A DNA stretch of 7,954 bases from an uncultured Methanobrevibacter sp. (GCF_937906425.1 NZ_CALCYR010000074.1:1-7954); one strand, 5' to 3'; positions 1-6,611 are shown, numbered from the stretch's first letter. Numbers and translations: made by a program. The notes: generated from the letters alone by a model not told the origin.

Positions 1-619
1 AAACATCATCAACCCCAGAATCAACATCATCAACTAAAGAAGAATCCAAAACATCCTCTTCTACAAATTCTTCATTTTCTTCAACTGAAAAATCCTGAAG
101 ATTATCTTCTACAACTTCTTCATTTTCTTCAACTGAAAAATCCTGAAGATTTTCTTCCAAAACATCCTCTTTCAAATTTAAAGATTCATCAGCATGTATT
201 GGAGTTATAACAATATCAAACTCGCCATTTCCTTTTAAAAGCCTTTCTCTTTCAGAATCCATTTTAGAATTATCCTTATTGGAAATGTCCTGTATCTTTG
301 CATTTGCCTTTTGCCTTTCAATTTCCAATTTTTCAGCTTCCTGTCTTTTGCTAGCTAAAATTTCCTCTTTTTCCATTGGAGAATATTCATTAACTTTATT
401 ATTGATTACCCTCAATTCAATTTCTTTTAAAGCCTTTTCAGCCTCATCATCAGACAAGGCATATTTGCTTATCAATTCCTCCTTAGCCATTTGTCTTTGG
501 TAGGCAATTTCTTCATTTTGAGAGTTATGAATTTCATAATTATCCAAATCAACAGATGCATTAGATTCTTTTACATTTCCATCCACTGATTTTCTAAAAT
601 TTACACCTTTATCACTCAT
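1..619 (-). CDS. Acidic, coiled-coil-like protein of unknown function, truncated by the window edge
   Basis: An open frame begins with ATG at 619 and stays open to the left edge, giving about 206 codons without a stop; the C-terminal part is missing. A GAGGGT ribosome binding site lies five bases before the ATG. The gene follows the permease by only 11 bases, so the two are almost certainly cotranscribed. No signal peptide or membrane segment is visible. Residues about 35-128 are rich in E, K, Q and R (for example EEILASKRQEAEKLEIERQK), as expected of a helical coiled coil. A less charged stretch follows (GNGEFDIVITPIHADE, about residues 131-146), then a very acidic region with a 16-residue unit repeated twice (core NLQDFSVEENEE). 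I do not recognise the family. An export permease is usually paired with an ABC ATPase, and none is seen in this window. The ATPase could be encoded in the missing part of this gene or just beyond it, but no Walker motif is visible in the part shown. Confidence 0.85.
   Translation of the reverse strand, partial: MSDKGVNFRKSVDGNVKESNASVDLDNYEIHNSQNEEIAYQRQMAKEELISKYALSDDEAEKALKEIELRVINNKVNEYSPMEKEEILASKRQEAEKLEIERQKANAKIQDISNKDNSKMDSERERLLKGNGEFDIVITPIHADESLNLKEDVLEENLQDFSVEENEEVVEDNLQDFSVEENEEFVEEDVLDSSLVDDVDSGVDDV
57..156. repeat. Two-copy 48-bp tandem repeat inside the truncated gene
   Basis: Bases 57-103 match 105-151 with one mismatch (67/115), and similarity runs on to 156. The period of 48 bp is 16 codons, so it keeps the frame and duplicates the acidic NLQDFSVEENEE unit. 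Short flanking copies of CCAAAACATCCTCTT (46-60 and 157-171) suggest an older, larger duplication. Confidence 0.9.
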
Positions 620-630
620 ATTAACCCTCA

Positions 631-1401
631 TTAGAATTTTAAAGTCAAATCTTTTTCATATTTCTTAAATATGATTATGCCTGCAACGAATATTATTAAA
701 GATAACATTACCAGATTAAACATATTCATCCTACTTGGAATAGTACCCCATATTGCAAGTATTCTAAATTGATCTATTACCCAAAATATAGGATTTAAAA
801 CCATGAATTGATGGAATGGTTCCGGAATAATGTGCATTGGATAAAATATTGCAGATGCATACATTACCATCAAGGTAATTACTCCCCATAAATGTTGAAT
901 GTCTGAGAAATAAACACATAAGACTGAGAGAATGAAACTTATGCCTGTAATCATAATAATTAATGAAGCTATAGGAATGATAGCTATGATTGATTCCAAG
1001 AAATGGAAAGGAGCACGGGTAACAATCATTACGCCAACTAAAATTATCAGGGTAATTATGAAGTTAAGAAACTCAGACACAACTGCACCCAATACAAATA
1101 TGTGTTTTGGAGCAGCTGTTCTCTTTAGAATGTTCTTGTTTCCCTTAAGAGAATACATGGAAACATTTGTTGCAGCGGTAAAGAAGTCAAATATAACTTT
1201 TCCAGACAAGAAATATACAGGATAATTATCAATGCTTCCTCCAAATAAGTTGGAGAAAATAATTGTAAGTATAATCATGATTAATAATGGCTTTAATACA
1301 CTCCAAATAATACCTAAAACAGAATCCTTATATTTTGCTGCAAAATTCTTTTTGACAATTTCTTCCAATAAAAAAAAGTCATTTTTTTCAATTACGCTCA
1401 T
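631..1401 (-). CDS. Polysaccharide/teichoic-acid-type ABC transporter permease (TagG/Wzm-like, ABC-2 family)
   Basis: The product is an integral membrane protein that would form the channel of an ABC exporter carrying a lipid-linked surface polymer across the cytoplasmic membrane. At 256 residues from the chosen start it has the normal length for Wzm/TagG permeases. The N-terminal cytoplasmic segment carries the family signature KYKDSVLGIIWSVLKPL just before the first membrane helix. About six hydrophobic segments follow, and the typical NPIFWVIDQFR motif precedes the last one. I chose ATG at 1401; the frame is open to a GTG at 1410, but its GTGGG looks more like part of the ribosome binding site. 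The gene is followed after 11 bases by the acidic coiled-coil gene. The partner ATPase is not visible. Related permeases also export O-antigen and capsule, so the substrate is inferred from tarI/tarJ nearby. Confidence 0.93.
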   Translation of the reverse strand: MSVIEKNDFFLLEEIVKKNFAAKYKDSVLGIIWSVLKPLLIMIILTIIFSNLFGGSIDNYPVYFLSGKVIFDFFTAATNVSMYSLKGNKNILKRTAAPKHIFVLGAVVSEFLNFIITLIILVGVMIVTRAPFHFLESIIAIIPIASLIIMITGISFILSVLCVYFSDIQHLWGVITLMVMYASAIFYPMHIIPEPFHQFMVLNPIFWVIDQFRILAIWGTIPSRMNMFNLVMLSLIIFVAGIIIFKKYEKDLTLKF

Positions 1402-1472
1402 AAAACCCACATATCATATTTTTTTTAATAAACATTTTAATAATAAATTATACAATTATATTTATTTTTTTA

Positions 1473-1518
1473 ACTATTTAATTATATCAATTAATACTAT
1501 TTAATTATATCAATTAAT
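1473..1518. repeat. Perfect 23-bp tandem repeat with a palindrome in each copy, upstream of the permease
   Basis: Bases 1473-1495 and 1496-1518 are identical. Each copy contains the palindrome TTAATTATATCAATTAA (6-bp arms, 5-bp centre). It lies about 70-115 bases before the permease start, in the divergent gap shared with the DUF6270 gene. It could be a pair of operators, but palindromes in A/T-only DNA arise easily by chance. Confidence 0.6.
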
Positions 1519-1554
1519 TTTAAATATATTTTTTTATAATCTTAAAAATCATAT

Positions 1555-1762
1555 ATGAATTTTAGAAAAATTTAAAAAAAAATTATTAACAAAACTCAAA
1601 AGAATAAAGAAAAAACTGCTGAAAAAAACAATGAAAAAAATAAAAAAAAAACTACTGAAAAAAATAAAAAAAATAAAGAAAACAATGAAAAAAAAATAAA
1701 GAAAACTACTGAAAAAAATAAAAAAAATAAAGAAAACAATGAAAAAATAAAAAAAAACTACT
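1555..1762 (+). pseudogene. Lysine-rich relic of coding sequence with 54-bp repeats
   Basis: From an ATG at 1555 the frame reads MNFRKI, stops at 1573, then runs open to a TGA ending at 1762 as a K/N/E/T-rich sequence with repeated units such as TTEKNKKNKENNEK. The anchor 'actact/actgct' occurs at 1615, 1651, 1705 and 1757. The 54-bp spacing is 18 codons and keeps the frame; the last spacing of 52 bp breaks it, and the frame closes just after. This looks like the decayed charged tail of a protein, comparable in composition to the tail of the DUF6270 protein downstream. It may instead be non-coding simple sequence that happens to be open because it lacks T. The opposite-strand phenylalanine-rich frame is a shadow of it. 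Confidence 0.35.
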
Positions 1763-1790
1763 GAAAAAAATGATAAAAACCACAATAACA
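1605..1790. repeat. A-rich tandem repeat (36-54 bp units) in the permease/DUF6270 gap
   Basis: About four imperfect units begin near 1615, 1651, 1705 and 1757, each with ACTACTGA (or ACTGCTGA) followed by runs of A broken by single T, G or C. The plus strand is nearly free of T here. The rest of the gap (1402-1892) holds the 23-bp repeat and the promoters of the two divergent genes, with nothing else recognised. Confidence 0.75.
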
Positions 1791-1849
1791 TTATAAAAAT
1801 TTTGGAATAAAACATTTAGATTTAAAAACTATTTTATATTAAGATAATT

Positions 1850-1862
1850 AAATTATATATTA
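1850..1862 (+). promoter_or_regulatory. Candidate TATA box of the DUF6270 gene
   Basis: AATTATATATTAA lies about 35 bases before the ATG at 1893. That would put transcription start near 1880 and give a very short leader holding the GGTG ribosome binding site at 1884-1887. In such A/T-rich DNA other TATA-like sites (for example near 1832-1842) cannot be excluded. Confidence 0.35.
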
Positions 1863-1892
1863 ATTTATTTTATTTTTAAAAATGGTGTCTAT

Positions 1893-2939
1893 ATGGTTAG
1901 TAGATTCACAGTTTTTGGCTCATGTACCTGTCGAGATGTTTTTTATAGTGGAATAAATAAAAACTATAAGGATTATTTTGAAATAGGACCTACAGGTATT
2001 AGATTATCTTTCATAAGCATTATGCAAGAGCCTGTAGAATATAAAGATGAGGATCTTGACATCTATCCAAAAACCGGAAAAAACATTCATTTTACAGAAT
2101 GGATAAAAAAAGACTTTGACAAGGTTTTTTTAAAAAACCTTAAGGAGGAAAACTTCGAATACCTATTGATGGACACATATTATGACACCAATTTTGGAAT
2201 TGTTGAAATCGGAAATGGGCAATACGTTACAAACAACATTCGTTTAAATGAAACCGCTTTTTTTGAAAATCTTGAAGAAAAACGAATCTTGACAATTTAT
2301 GACAATACTGAAGAATATTTTGAAATATGGAAAAAACATTGCAATATCTTTTTCAAATACCTTGAGGAAAATTGTCCAAAGACCAAACTAATTTTAAATC
2401 CAAGCAGACATGTTTATAGAAAACTGGATAATGATGGAAAAATCATTGAATCTGAAGCATTTAAAAGGGAATGTGAAAAATTCAACAGATACAGGGACAT
2501 GTTTGATGAATATATTGCAGAAAACTTTGATGTGGACGTTTTATATTTTGATGAAGACACATTATCCAACGAGAATCATTTTTGGGGATGTTCATCACTT
2601 CATTTTGACACAGAATATTTCACAGACATAACAAATCAGCTGAACCTGATTATTGAAAGGGACAAATCTGCCAAAAGTCCAGAGGATGAACTGGAAAACA
2701 AGAACTTAAGAGAAGAAAAAAGAGATAATCTTCTTAAAATTATTCAAGAAAGAAAGGAAATAAGAAGAAAGGAAGAGGCAGAAAAACGCAATCAAAGAAA
2801 ATTGCATAGAAGGGTTTTAAATAAATTATCATCCTTGAAGAATAAAAATAAAAATAAAAAAGAAGGATTTGTTGAAGACTCCACTAAACGTGTTGAAATA
2901 GAAAAAATAGATGACAGAAAAATCTTGGAAGAAAAATAA
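1893..2939 (+). CDS. DUF6270-type protein, SGNH-hydrolase-like, with a charged C-terminal tail
   Basis: The 348-residue product begins VSRFTVFGSCTCRDVF, the GSCxxRD signature that I associate with DUF6270 proteins. Such proteins are often encoded near teichoic-acid or capsule genes. The early small-residue turn (G9-S10-C11, R14, D15) and a late histidine (H237 in SSLHFDTEYF) sit where block I and block V of SGNH hydrolases would. An esterase or acyl-transfer role on a surface polymer is therefore plausible but unproven. No signal peptide is visible, so it probably acts in the cytoplasm. Residues about 255-348 are highly charged and helix-prone, and probably form a separate tail. The start is set by ATG 1893 with GGTG five bases before it. 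The gene is divergent from the permease and convergent with the glycosyltransferase, so it has its own promoter. The last ~20 codons are part of a 65-bp repeat that continues past the stop. Confidence 0.88.
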   Translation: MVSRFTVFGSCTCRDVFYSGINKNYKDYFEIGPTGIRLSFISIMQEPVEYKDEDLDIYPKTGKNIHFTEWIKKDFDKVFLKNLKEENFEYLLMDTYYDTNFGIVEIGNGQYVTNNIRLNETAFFENLEEKRILTIYDNTEEYFEIWKKHCNIFFKYLEENCPKTKLILNPSRHVYRKLDNDGKIIESEAFKRECEKFNRYRDMFDEYIAENFDVDVLYFDEDTLSNENHFWGCSSLHFDTEYFTDITNQLNLIIERDKSAKSPEDELENKNLREEKRDNLLKIIQERKEIRRKEEAEKRNQRKLHRRVLNKLSSLKNKNKNKKEGFVEDSTKRVEIEKIDDRKILEEK

Positions 2940-3066
2940 AAAAACCCACCAAACAAAATAAAATAGAAAAAATAGACGACGAAAAAATCTTGGAAGAAAA
3001 ATAAAAAAACCCACCAAACATGAAAAAATAAAAAAAATAGATGATAAAAAAATCTTAGAAAGAATA
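2875..3066. repeat. 65-bp tandem triplication of the 3' end of the DUF6270 gene
   Basis: The end of the gene, coding for KIDDRKILEEK and the stop, recurs 65 bp and 130 bp downstream. Matched anchors are CCAC at 2882, 2947 and 3012, TAG at 2908, 2973 and 3038, and the TAA at 2937 and 3002 (with a 1-2 base offset in the last copy). Because 65 is one less than a multiple of three, each copy reads in the -1 frame relative to the one before. In that frame the copies still encode KIEKIDDEKILEEK and KIKKIDDKKILERIK. This sits in the convergent gap before the glycosyltransferase stop. Confidence 0.88.
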
Positions 3067-3087
3067 AAAAACATTTTTAAACAATTT

Positions 3088-4095
3088 CTATTTCTTAAAA
3101 TTCATCCAAAGTTTGTAGTATAAACTTGGATTTGTTAAAAACATTTTTATCTTTATTTTAAACTTTCTGTCTGATTTTATAACTGGATTGAATCTTTTTA
3201 ACTTTTCAAACAATCCCAATTCACTCATTTTATTAAAGACCTCATCCTTGTCGTATCCATTTGCAAAGAAATAGTTCATGTTTCCAAAGATAAACTTAGG
3301 AATCCTATTGAATAAGACCAAGTCTGCAAGAGCGCTGTTTTTTGTCTTGAAGTAAAGATAAAGACTTTCAAATAGCTCAACAGATTCAAATCTGCTTAAT
3401 GATACGCTTTTGCTGATTGACTCCTTTTCCTGATAATAGAAATAGGTGTATTTGTCAATTACCCTGATGTAATTGCAGTTTGCCAGGTATCTCAATGCAA
3501 AATCAGTATCCTCAGCATATCTGTAAGCCTCATTAAATTTCAAACCATTTTCAATGATAATGTCCCTGTCATAAATCAGCAAGACAAAATAGAATGGAAT
3601 CTGCATAGTAAGTTCAAGCATGATGAGCTCTTCTGCCTTCAGGACTCCCTTGCTTTCCTTTGCCAAAAGAAGCAATGGATCAAACTTTTCCACCTTAAAG
3701 TCAAATAGCTTGTCCTCATCATCCAACTTTATCCCCTTTGTAAAAACAGCATCAAATTCATCCTTTTTCATATGTTTATATAATGAGGATAAATGGTTGT
3801 AATTGATCATGTCATCACTGTCAACAAAAACAATGTTCTTTCCTCTAGCTTCCATAATTCCCCTATTTCTAGAGTATGCAGGACCTTTATTTGTCTTGTT
3901 AACAATGATTTTATAATCCTTGAATCCATCCAAATTATCATGTATGCAATAGATTGTATCATCTTCAGATGCATCATCTATAAAAATTATTTCAAAATCA
4001 GTAAAATCCTGTGAAAGAATTGAATGAATAAGTCTTCCAATTGTTTTGGAAGAGTTAAAAGTAGGTATTATTATGCTTATTTTATATTCATTCAT
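3088..4095 (-). CDS. Family 2 glycosyltransferase (GT-A fold)
   Basis: The 335-residue product carries an N-terminal GT2 domain. It starts with KISIIIPTFN (residues 5-14), then FIDDASEDDT with the nucleotide-binding aspartates D40-D41, and GPAYSRNRGI (71-80). The metal-binding DSDD follows at 92-95, and the likely catalytic ED at 195-196 (RYAEDTDF). The C-terminal part (about 220-335) is basic and not diagnostic. No membrane segment is seen. The sugar donor and acceptor cannot be read from the sequence; the tarI/tarJ context suggests decoration or assembly of a ribitol-phosphate polymer. I chose ATG at 4095 rather than GTG at 4104, because that GTG lies in GTGAT, a good match to the archaeal ribosome binding site four bases before the ATG. 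It follows tarJ after about 294 repeat-rich bases, so it may have its own promoter. Confidence 0.93.
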   Translation of the reverse strand: MNEYKISIIIPTFNSSKTIGRLIHSILSQDFTDFEIIFIDDASEDDTIYCIHDNLDGFKDYKIIVNKTNKGPAYSRNRGIMEARGKNIVFVDSDDMINYNHLSSLYKHMKKDEFDAVFTKGIKLDDEDKLFDFKVEKFDPLLLLAKESKGVLKAEELIMLELTMQIPFYFVLLIYDRDIIIENGLKFNEAYRYAEDTDFALRYLANCNYIRVIDKYTYFYYQEKESISKSVSLSRFESVELFESLYLYFKTKNSALADLVLFNRIPKFIFGNMNYFFANGYDKDEVFNKMSELGLFEKLKRFNPVIKSDRKFKIKIKMFLTNPSLYYKLWMNFKK

Positions 4096-4185
4096 CTTAA
4101 TCACAAAATATAAATTTTTAATTAAATCTGCTTAAAAACAATAATTAAGACTTCTTTAATAAAAAAATTTTAATTAAAACTTCTT

Positions 4186-4375
4186 AAAAACAATCAAAAA
4201 GAAAAAAAATAAAAATTTTAATAAAAAAACTTAAATAAATCCTTTTCAAAAACAATCAAAAAGAAAAAATAAAAATTTAAACAAATCCTTTTCAAAAACA
4301 ATCAAAAAGAAAAAATAAAAATTTTAATAAAAAAACTTAAATAAATCCTTTTTAAAAACAATGAAAAAAAATAAA
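4186..4375. repeat. Four-copy imperfect direct repeat between tarJ and the glycosyltransferase
   Basis: The anchor AAAAACAAT begins at 4186, 4248, 4294 and 4354, giving spacings of 62, 46 and 60 bp. Full units also hold AAAAAGAAAAAATAAAAATTT and end in AAATCCTTTT; the shorter unit lacks about 15 bp in the middle. Read on the minus strand, the direction of both flanking genes, the array is a series of T-runs that could act as archaeal terminators. The rest of the 4096-4389 gap shows no gene. Confidence 0.8.
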
Positions 4376-4385
4376 AAGATTTTTA
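4360..4385 (-). terminator. T-rich candidate terminator after tarJ
   Basis: Just downstream of the tarJ stop the minus strand reads CTTTTTATTTTTTTTCAT. Archaeal transcription commonly ends at such T-runs without a hairpin. Further T-runs follow in the repeat array. Confidence 0.4.
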
Positions 4386-4389
4386 AATA

Positions 4390-5424
4390 TTAAATGTCCC
4401 ATTTCATGATTGTTTTACCAAACCTCAAGTTCTTATCCACTTCAAAAGCCCTTTTAATGTCATCCATCGTATTTACTTCAACAAGTTCAGTAATCAGACT
4501 TTCCAAATAATGAATCATCTTGTCATTCCTTTTAAAGAGATTAACAACTATCTCGAAGTCCTCTCTTGTACTTCTGCTTGTTCCAAAGATTCTAAGGCCC
4601 TTTTCAAGGACTGTTCTTGTATTGATTGAAACGCTGAATTCAGAAACTCCCAAAAGTGCAATTGTTCCTTCAGGATTAATCAAATCGATTATCTGATTGA
4701 TTGCATTGTTTGCACTTGCCTTTCCAACACATTCAAAGCCATGGTCCACAGACAATCCTTCAGGAATATCATCAACATCAAAAAGGGCATCTGCAAATGT
4801 AAACATATTCAGTTTCTCACGGTGAACACCGAAAACATAGATTTTAGAATCTGGAAACTTTATTTTTAGAATAAGGGCAGTTATATATCCAAAACTTCCA
4901 TCTCCCCATACTCCTATGACATCCCTATTGTCATGGGAATATTCGATGAAACGATTGATTGCATGTACACTGACTGAAATAAGCTCAATGAATGATGCAA
5001 CCTCAAGATTCACATCATCAGGAAGCTTGATTAGCCTATCAGCACTTAGGGAAACATATTCCTCCATGAATCCATCCATGCCGCTTGATCTGAACTTGCT
5101 GTATTTTCCATAGTTTTCAGCAATAATTGAATCATTGGATTCCGGAATTACCTGAGGAATGTTTGGAATCATCACAACATTATCACCAATTTCAAAGCTT
5201 CCGGTATTATCCTTAACTACAGTACCTACCCCTTCATGAATCAAAGCCATTGGCAACTTGCTTTCAATGACTTCAGGAACTCTTTTTCCATAATAATATC
5301 TTTGATCAGCCTTACAGATAGACAAATAACTTGGACGGACAATTACTCCCTTCTCCAAATTCAGTTCAGTATAAACTTCCTCCAAAAGTTTTGGAGCCAC
5401 TAGCCTATATACAATGTTTATCAC
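4390..5424 (-). CDS. tarJ: Ribulose-5-phosphate reductase, TarJ-like (zinc alcohol dehydrogenase superfamily)
   Basis: The product would reduce D-ribulose 5-phosphate to D-ribitol 5-phosphate with NADPH, the first step to CDP-ribitol. It agrees with bacterial TarJ over nearly its full length as I remember that sequence: MINIVYRLVAP at the start, SICKADQRYYYGKR (C37), LIHEGVGTVV (H63-E64), FRSSGMDGFM, and late motifs INPEGTIALLGVSEF and a terminal GKTIMKW. C37, H63, E64 and a glutamate near 147 are candidate zinc ligands, and GDGSFG (about 174-179) is the Rossmann nucleotide loop. At 344 residues its length matches TarJ (about 340). I chose GTG at 5424, since TarJ proteins start MIN and AGGGGAT lies just before it; the frame opens at a GTG at 5439. 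tarI lies upstream on the same strand, separated by about 400 bases. Specificity for ribulose phosphate is inferred from similarity. Confidence 0.94.
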   Translation of the reverse strand: MINIVYRLVAPKLLEEVYTELNLEKGVIVRPSYLSICKADQRYYYGKRVPEVIESKLPMALIHEGVGTVVKDNTGSFEIGDNVVMIPNIPQVIPESNDSIIAENYGKYSKFRSSGMDGFMEEYVSLSADRLIKLPDDVNLEVASFIELISVSVHAINRFIEYSHDNRDVIGVWGDGSFGYITALILKIKFPDSKIYVFGVHREKLNMFTFADALFDVDDIPEGLSVDHGFECVGKASANNAINQIIDLINPEGTIALLGVSEFSVSINTRTVLEKGLRIFGTSRSTREDFEIVVNLFKRNDKMIHYLESLITELVEVNTMDDIKRAFEVDKNLRFGKTIMKWDI

Positions 5425-5459
5425 ATTTATCCCCTTCACTAGTTTTTAAATTTTTAACA

Positions 5460-5478
5460 AGCTTAAAATTTTAAAGCT
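5460..5478. promoter_or_regulatory. Near-palindrome upstream of tarJ
   Basis: AGCTTAAAATTTTAAAGCT is an inverted repeat with one extra A, about 36 bases before the tarJ start. It could be an operator overlapping the tarJ promoter, or chance in A/T-rich DNA. Confidence 0.3.
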
Positions 5479-5555
5479 AAACCTTAAACTTTAAAATTAT
5501 TTTTTAATAAGCGAATATAATTTTTAAATAAATCTAAAACTTAAATCAAGATTTT

Positions 5556-5783
5556 AAATAAATAAATTAAACTTTTTAATTCAAATTTAAACTCAAATCA
5601 AATAAACAAATAAAAAATTAATTTTTAAATTAAATAAATAAATAAAACTTTATAATTCAAATTTAAACTCAAATCAAATAAACAAATAAAAATATAATTT
5701 TTAAATTAAATAAATAAATAAAACTTTATAATTCAAATTTAAACTTAAATCAAATAAACAAATAAAAATATAAATTTTAATTA
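5556..5783. repeat. Three-copy 76-bp tandem repeat between tarI and tarJ
   Basis: Nearly identical units repeat with an exact 76-bp period; the anchor 'actttwtaattc' falls with its C at 5572, 5648 and 5724. Each unit contains AATTCAAATTTAAACTCAAA (the third has one change) and ATCAAATAAACAAATAAAAA. The second and third copies match best, so that duplication is the most recent. The unit is A/T-only apart from scattered C on the plus strand, and has no open frame. It fills most of the gap at 5425-5820; the remainder holds the tarJ leader. Confidence 0.92.
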
Positions 5784-5820
5784 AATAAAGACTCTAAATA
5801 ATTTAACCAAATAAGGAAAA

Positions 5821-6597
5821 TCATTTCTCACTTTCTTCAAAGTCATATAAATTTACAACATAATGGTCTGATTCAGCGTCTGAAATATTCAATTTGGCTT
5901 CATCAATAATTGTATTGGCTACCTTCAAGTCATATGGATAGGTGATTTTAATGTTAAAAACCTCTCCATTTACAACAGCGACCTCATGACCATTCAAAAC
6001 AAAGATCTTAGCTGCATCAGACAATCCCTTCTTCTCATCCTCAGATAAATTGTCATAAAATTCCTTAAGCTTTAAAATATTGAATGACTGTGGAGTTTGT
6101 CCCTGATACATAAAATCCCTTTTAGGAATCTGACTGATCAGTTTCTTGTCCCTGCTTACAACAATTGTGTCTGTAGCCGGAATGACAGTGTCACATGCAC
6201 CTACCTCAATTGTCTTTTCAATGTTTTCCATAATTATCCTATGGGTTACAAAGGGACGTACAGAGTCATGGGTAATAATTATGTCATCCTCATTTATACC
6301 AAAACTCTCTTCAATATAGTTTACAGCATTCATTATTGTATCGTTACGGAGCATACCTCCCTCAACAACAACAATATTCTCTGCATTTGGCATAAATTCA
6401 TTTATCAAATCATTTGTGTGGTTAATCCAATACTTATGGCATAGGACTATGACCTTGTCAATTCTATGATTTAGATAAAATTTCTCTACAGTTTGAATGA
6501 GAATTGGCTTGTCGCCTAATGTAAGAAATTGTTTAGGCTTGTCCACTTCACCCATTCTGTTACCGACTCCACCAGCTAAAATAGCTGCATATATCAT
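5821..6597 (-). CDS. tarI: Ribitol-5-phosphate cytidylyltransferase, TarI-like (IspD/TarI family)
   Basis: The enzyme would join CTP and D-ribitol 5-phosphate to give CDP-ribitol, releasing pyrophosphate, in the cytoplasm. The nucleotide-binding loop LAGGVGNRMG (residues 7-16) with KPKQF (20-24), THDSVRPF (109-116) and MYQGQTPQSF (163-172) are all present. The HDSVRPF form fits TarI rather than IspD, which usually reads HDAARP. Archaea make isoprenoids by the mevalonate route and have no use for IspD. The 258-residue product is about 20 residues longer than typical TarI, because of an acidic tail (about 236-258, ending NLYDFEESEK). ATG 6597 is preceded by AGGAG nine bases upstream. tarJ follows on the same strand, which supports the CDP-ribitol assignment. 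Another sugar-alcohol phosphate as substrate is possible but less likely. Confidence 0.93.
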   Translation of the reverse strand: MIYAAILAGGVGNRMGEVDKPKQFLTLGDKPILIQTVEKFYLNHRIDKVIVLCHKYWINHTNDLINEFMPNAENIVVVEGGMLRNDTIMNAVNYIEESFGINEDDIIITHDSVRPFVTHRIIMENIEKTIEVGACDTVIPATDTIVVSRDKKLISQIPKRDFMYQGQTPQSFNILKLKEFYDNLSEDEKKGLSDAAKIFVLNGHEVAVVNGEVFNIKITYPYDLKVANTIIDEAKLNISDAESDHYVVNLYDFEESEK

Positions 6598-6606
6598 ATA
6601 TTTTAA

Positions 6607-6611
6607 CTCCT
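6607..6611 (-). promoter_or_regulatory. tarI ribosome binding site
   Basis: AGGAG on the minus strand, nine bases before ATG 6597, is a standard match to the 3' end of archaeal 16S rRNA and confirms this start. Confidence 0.7.

Noticed and set aside
279..503. Plus-strand 74-codon frame
   Set aside because: It is antisense to the truncated acidic gene, which has a good ribosome binding site and operon spacing.
932..1504. Plus-strand open frames opposite the permease
   Set aside because: They lie antisense to a clear membrane protein gene, lack homology-like motifs and have no convincing ribosome binding sites.
1549..1815. Phenylalanine-rich minus-strand frame
   Set aside because: It is the complement of the A-rich repeat; its product is nearly all F, I and S and resembles no protein.
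2829..3074. Minus-strand hydrophobic frame across the 65-bp repeat
   Set aside because: It is the complement of the lysine-rich gene tail and its copies.
5821..6597. IspD (MEP-pathway isoprenoid synthesis)
   Set aside because: Same family, but the HDSVRPF motif and the tarJ neighbour fit TarI, and archaea use the mevalonate route.
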